Origin: an uncultured Schlesneria sp.
GTDB lineage: Bacteria; Planctomycetota; Planctomycetia; Planctomycetales; Planctomycetaceae
NCBI GenBank assembly: GCA_903858935.1
Contig: CAIOKO010000143.1
Location: 24,841-88,840, forward strand
Reading direction: 5' to 3'
Length of the DNA: 64,000 bases
Position 1 is the first letter of the stretch, and each line of letters opens with the position of its first letter. Shown piece by piece: positions 60,446 through 64,000 of the stretch. Under the pieces are notes generated by a model. The model made no database searches, was not told the origin of the DNA, and saw only the letters and a program-made list of their open reading frames with translations. Made by a program: the position numbers and the translations under genes.

Positions 60446-62638
60446 ATGACGAACGAAATCAACATTGTGATGAACAGCGATGCAAGCAAGGTCATCGCCG
60501 ATCTACAGAAGATAAATTCCGAACAGAAGAAGACGATCGACGGCCTACGCGGCATTGCACAAGCCGGATCTGCAGCGGGTAAGGATGTCGAGACGGGTAT
60601 GGCTGGAATTGCGAAAGCGTTGGCCAAGATCGGCAAGCCTGCTGGCGATCCTGGCAAGGATGCTGCGGTCAAGCTGGCGGCGTTGAAGGCGGCGGCCCTG
60701 GCCGAACAGTCGACGGCGAAAAAATCCGCCGATCAACTGGAAGCCGTTCGACAGAAGGCCCGTCAGTCTGAAGAGGCCGATCGTCAGTTGAGGCTTCAAC
60801 AGGCTACGGCCAAGATGAAGGAGTTAGACGCGAAGCATGACAAGGAAGTTGCCGATCAGAAAAAGGCCGCTGATGAACTGGAAGCCGTTCGACAGAAAGC
60901 CCGGGAGTCTGAAGAGGCTGATCGTCAATTGAGACTTCAACAGGCTGGCGCATTGCTGAAAAGGCTGGATACCGATCGTCAGAGAGAATTGGAATCTCTG
61001 AGAAAACAGGCGGCGGACGCTCGCCAGATTCAGAACCAGCGGAGACAGTCGGAAAACCAAGCATCGACCGAACGTCTATCTCAAGCGCGGCGGATGATCG
61101 CTCAGTTAGATGCAGAACGGCGGGCGGCCTGGTTGAACTCGGACATGCTCAACAGGGGGTTCGTTCCTTCGCAGCGAGCGGCTTCTGCTTCGACAGTGAA
61201 TCTGACAAGAGATCTTGCTGGCCTGGCTGCTGGTTATCTGTCGCTTCGGACGGCGGTAAGCTTCTTAACGACGGCCAATAGAGAACAGATGCAATTGGCT
61301 GAATTTGCACGAGCTAAACAGGAGGGCCAGACGGTTCGTTTTCGTGCCCAAGGTTCGTTGGATGCGCTAAAGGGGCGGGAGGCGCAGTTGAACATCATGA
61401 AGTCTGCATTGCGGACGAGCTCGACGACTGACGAGGCCTCGGACGCGGCGGCGTCGATGGTGTCGACGGGATTTTCAACGAAAGAGGCTCAAGGACCATC
61501 GTTGATTCCGTTCCTGCAGACGATGAAAGCCAACGCGATTGATCCACGGAAAACCGTCTCGAATACAGAAATGGCGGAATCGTTCTCTCAGTTCCTGAAC
61601 GCCAACAAAAAGGATTTGAACGCTCAGAACGTTCAACGCCTGGGCGTGATGGTGCAGGGACTGAAAGACACGCCTATGAAAGTGACCGATCTTCAGCACC
61701 TTGCGAGAGAGTCGTCATTGCTTCGGGAAATCGGCGGAGTGACCGACGAAGAACAATTGGCGATATTCGGACAACTGCGACGGGTCGAAGAACCAGAGCG
61801 AGCATCAACACACATGCGTGAAATGGTTCGCCAGTTGGCGACGGCCGGCGGTTCGCCCAAAGTTGTCGACCAGTTGGGCGCGTTGGGGATGAGTGCGGAC
61901 GACGTGAACCCCAAAACCCACGGGTTGCAAAACGTCCTGGAAAAGCTGAATGCGGCAATCAGTAAACTACCAACCGAGACGGAACGGGCGACAGCCTGGG
62001 ACACTCTGATTGAAGGGCGGAACATCTCGTCAGCGATCAGTACGACTCAATCGTCGGCAGAGATTCGAGATCTTCGCCGGAAGATGACCGGACAGCAGGC
62101 GGAACAACAATTTACGTCCGATGTCGCCATGACGACGACGGGACCAAACGCCGAAATTCGACGCCAGAAAGTGAAACAGGAGTTGTTTCAATCGGCGAGG
62201 GATACGGGGTCTGAACTCGATCGAGAGAAGTTCAGAACCCTAACCGAGTCGAAGAACATGCCCGATATCGTCAAGTACGGTGCGAACAAGCTTTACGACT
62301 TCTTCGATTCATTCTACGGGCATTCAACACATCGCATGCTGGGCGGTGTGTTGGGTGGAGATAACGCGACCGTAGTTGATCAGGCAATGCGGGATTTGAA
62401 AGCTGAAGAACTCAAGGCCGATGTTCAAAGTACGATTGCCGACGAAGAGGCGGCCCGAAAGGGTGGCCAACGGGTTCAGAAGGTCCCGAATATTCAGTTT
62501 CAGATTCAGGCGCCGAACGTGCATGTCGGCGTCAACCTGGGCGGGAACGGGGCAAAGGCTCCCCCGGTACAGGCGGCGGCTTTGTCCGATGTCGTCAACT
62601 GGGGCGAAGACGCTGATGTGATGGGTTCTGACTTTTGA
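60446..62638 (+). CDS. Coiled-coil protein, phage tail tape-measure-like
   Basis: Long coiled-coil N-terminus (INSEQKKTIDGLRGIAQAGSAAGKDVETGMAGIAKAL), Ala/Gln-rich, internal 47-aa duplication. Confidence 0.6.
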   Translation: MTNEINIVMNSDASKVIADLQKINSEQKKTIDGLRGIAQAGSAAGKDVETGMAGIAKALAKIGKPAGDPGKDAAVKLAALKAAALAEQSTAKKSADQLEAVRQKARQSEEADRQLRLQQATAKMKELDAKHDKEVADQKKAADELEAVRQKARESEEADRQLRLQQAGALLKRLDTDRQRELESLRKQAADARQIQNQRRQSENQASTERLSQARRMIAQLDAERRAAWLNSDMLNRGFVPSQRAASASTVNLTRDLAGLAAGYLSLRTAVSFLTTANREQMQLAEFARAKQEGQTVRFRAQGSLDALKGREAQLNIMKSALRTSSTTDEASDAAASMVSTGFSTKEAQGPSLIPFLQTMKANAIDPRKTVSNTEMAESFSQFLNANKKDLNAQNVQRLGVMVQGLKDTPMKVTDLQHLARESSLLREIGGVTDEEQLAIFGQLRRVEEPERASTHMREMVRQLATAGGSPKVVDQLGALGMSADDVNPKTHGLQNVLEKLNAAISKLPTETERATAWDTLIEGRNISSAISTTQSSAEIRDLRRKMTGQQAEQQFTSDVAMTTTGPNAEIRRQKVKQELFQSARDTGSELDREKFRTLTESKNMPDIVKYGANKLYDFFDSFYGHSTHRMLGGVLGGDNATVVDQAMRDLKAEELKADVQSTIADEEAARKGGQRVQKVPNIQFQIQAPNVHVGVNLGGNGAKAPPVQAAALSDVVNWGEDADVMGSDF
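60737..60946 (+). repeat. Internal near-identical duplication, period 141 bp
   Basis: CTGGAAGCCGTTCGACAGAA(G/A)GCCCG...CTTCAACAGGCT occurs at 60737 and 60878. Confidence 0.9.
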
Positions 62639-62806
62639 AACGGAATTCGATTGATGGCGGCGGGGAGGTGACCGGCTGCCGACATCGTCAACAGCAACGA
62701 TGTTTCCTGAAGATGACGAGGTGGTGACCGGCGGAATATCGGTTTCGATGGTCGAGACTGTGGGGTTTCCCTGTGGGGTTCGTCTGTACGGAAAGGTCTG
62801 AGGGAA

Positions 62807-63106
62807 ATGGACGAAGAATTCGATGCGTTTTTCGAAGAGGCGAAATCGGTAGTCCAAATGACGATTGATCGCATGGAAGCGTTACGGGGCAATTTCCTTG
62901 ACTACGATCCAGAGACAATGAGTAGGGAAGAGATTCGGCAGGCATTTCACAAGGTTCATGCCTACATCCTCGGCTATTCCCGTGAAACAACGAAACTGAT
63001 CGAAACGTTAATCGAAGAACATTCGTTTCTAAAAAGGAAATTGGACGAGGCGCGGAAAGGCTCTGTCCATCCTGGGGACGGGGACGGTTTGACTGTTTCG
63101 GCCTGA
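62807..63106 (+). CDS. Hypothetical small acidic/coiled-coil protein
   Basis: 99-aa ORF, MDEEFDAFFEEAKSVVQMTIDRMEAL. Confidence 0.5.
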   Translation: MDEEFDAFFEEAKSVVQMTIDRMEALRGNFLDYDPETMSREEIRQAFHKVHAYILGYSRETTKLIETLIEEHSFLKRKLDEARKGSVHPGDGDGLTVSA

Positions 63107-63162
63107 TCGTGCGACGATTCGAGACTGTGGAACGAATGTCATCCGGCGGGGGAACGGCGAAG

Positions 63163-63729
63163 ATGATTCGGTTTGAATGTCCGTGTGGTGCGAAACTGAA
63201 AACGGAAGACGATCAGGCGGGCAAGATCTTTCATTGTCCAAAATGCGATGGGAGGGTTTCGGTACCGGACAAGATTTCAAGAACGGGTATCGATGTTGGG
63301 CAGGTGCTTTCGGTCGACTCCCTGAAGGGCCAAGAGGATGCAAACCCGACTGAAACCCCACCAGAACTGCCGACGGTGAAACGTCCAGAACGGCAAATGG
63401 TGAAACGTCCGACACAAGAATGGTTGGAACGGCAGTGGGAAGAGAAAGAAGCGGTTCCCGTTCAAAAGCCATTGAGATATTACCGACCGTATTTGGCGTG
63501 CCGATGGATGCAGTTTGCACTGAAAGTTATAGCGACGGTTTCCATGCTGGGGGCGGTGTTATCGTTTGGGGCGGTATTTGCCCCAATGACCAGAGGTGAA
63601 TTGAGTGGGCTTTCTTGGCTGCCGACGTTTCTTGAATTGCTGTTCGCCTGGTTGGGATGCTTCACACTGGCGGAACTCCTTGGGGGGTTCGTGGCGTTCC
63701 TTGAAAAACATGAATGTTACCCGAACTGA
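63163..63729 (+). CDS. Zinc-ribbon + two-TM membrane protein (start MIRFECPCG; ORF track start 63109)
   Basis: MIRFECPCGAKLKTEDDQAGKIFHCPKCDGRVSVP; two C-terminal TM segments. Confidence 0.75.
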   Translation: MIRFECPCGAKLKTEDDQAGKIFHCPKCDGRVSVPDKISRTGIDVGQVLSVDSLKGQEDANPTETPPELPTVKRPERQMVKRPTQEWLERQWEEKEAVPVQKPLRYYRPYLACRWMQFALKVIATVSMLGAVLSFGAVFAPMTRGELSGLSWLPTFLELLFAWLGCFTLAELLGGFVAFLEKHECYPN

Positions 63730-63758
63730 ACCGGGAATCTGGACGGGTTCGAAGTCGG

Positions 63759-63790
63759 TTTTGTACGCAACCGTTCCCCTGCGTACAAAA
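63759..63790. promoter_or_regulatory. Perfect 11-bp inverted repeat upstream of the recombinase (operator, att arm or terminator)
   Basis: TTTTGTACGCA-accgttcccc-TGCGTACAAAA. Confidence 0.75.
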
Positions 63791-63879
63791 TCCCGGAAAA
63801 ACCCGCCGAAAGTTCGAAGAGTATTATTGACATACGCCGATAGGCATATAGAATGATCACACACAAGGGGGAACGGATC

Positions 63880-64000
63880 ATGCAAACTGCAATCGGCTAC
63901 ATTCGAGTTTCGACCGATGGACAAGTTACCGACGGTGTATCTCTTGATGCACAGCGGGAACGAATCGGGGCATGGTGCGTGGCGAACGGTTACGCAATGG
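63880..64000 (+). CDS. Serine recombinase (resolvase/invertase N-terminal domain), truncated by window edge
   Basis: MQTAIGYIRVSTDGQVTDGVSLDAQRERIGAWCVANGYAM. Confidence 0.9.
   Translation, partial: MQTAIGYIRVSTDGQVTDGVSLDAQRERIGAWCVANGYAM

Overview
The window looks like a chromosomal segment of a planctomycete. Evidence: DUF1559-type prepilin, ThuA, PQQ-like beta-propeller and squalene-cyclase-like families, and long intergenic gaps. Positions 1-49 kb are mostly housekeeping and metabolic genes: MFS transporter, DMFase-beta-like protein, ABC exporter, tandem Hsp20s, sdhCAB, GH57, GT39, parB, tRNA-Pro(TGG), signal peptidase I, PP2C, BshB-like deacetylase, PfkB kinase, a composite PBP-like hydrolase and a multi-PAS histidine kinase. 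From about 49 kb onward the sequence is accessory. It contains a RepA-like AAA ATPase with iteron-like repeats and hairpins, a decayed gap with a 44-aa mini-prepilin, an att/tRNA-remnant-like scar, and a gene island. The island carries tandem zinc-knuckle proteins, a replication-initiator-like protein, a tape-measure-like coiled-coil protein, and a serine recombinase that runs off the right edge. Most notable observations: (1) a cluster of five parS-like palindromes (four perfect GTTTCACGTGAAAC) just downstream of an apparently ParA-less parB; (2) inside that cluster, a MnmC1-like FAD oxidase fused to a YtqB/MnmM-type methyltransferase, with a parS-like motif encoding the inter-domain junction; (3) a four-copy 31-bp palindromic REP-like array near 45.5-45.8 kb; (4) the serine-recombinase island. 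All assignments come from reading sequence motifs; no searches were run.
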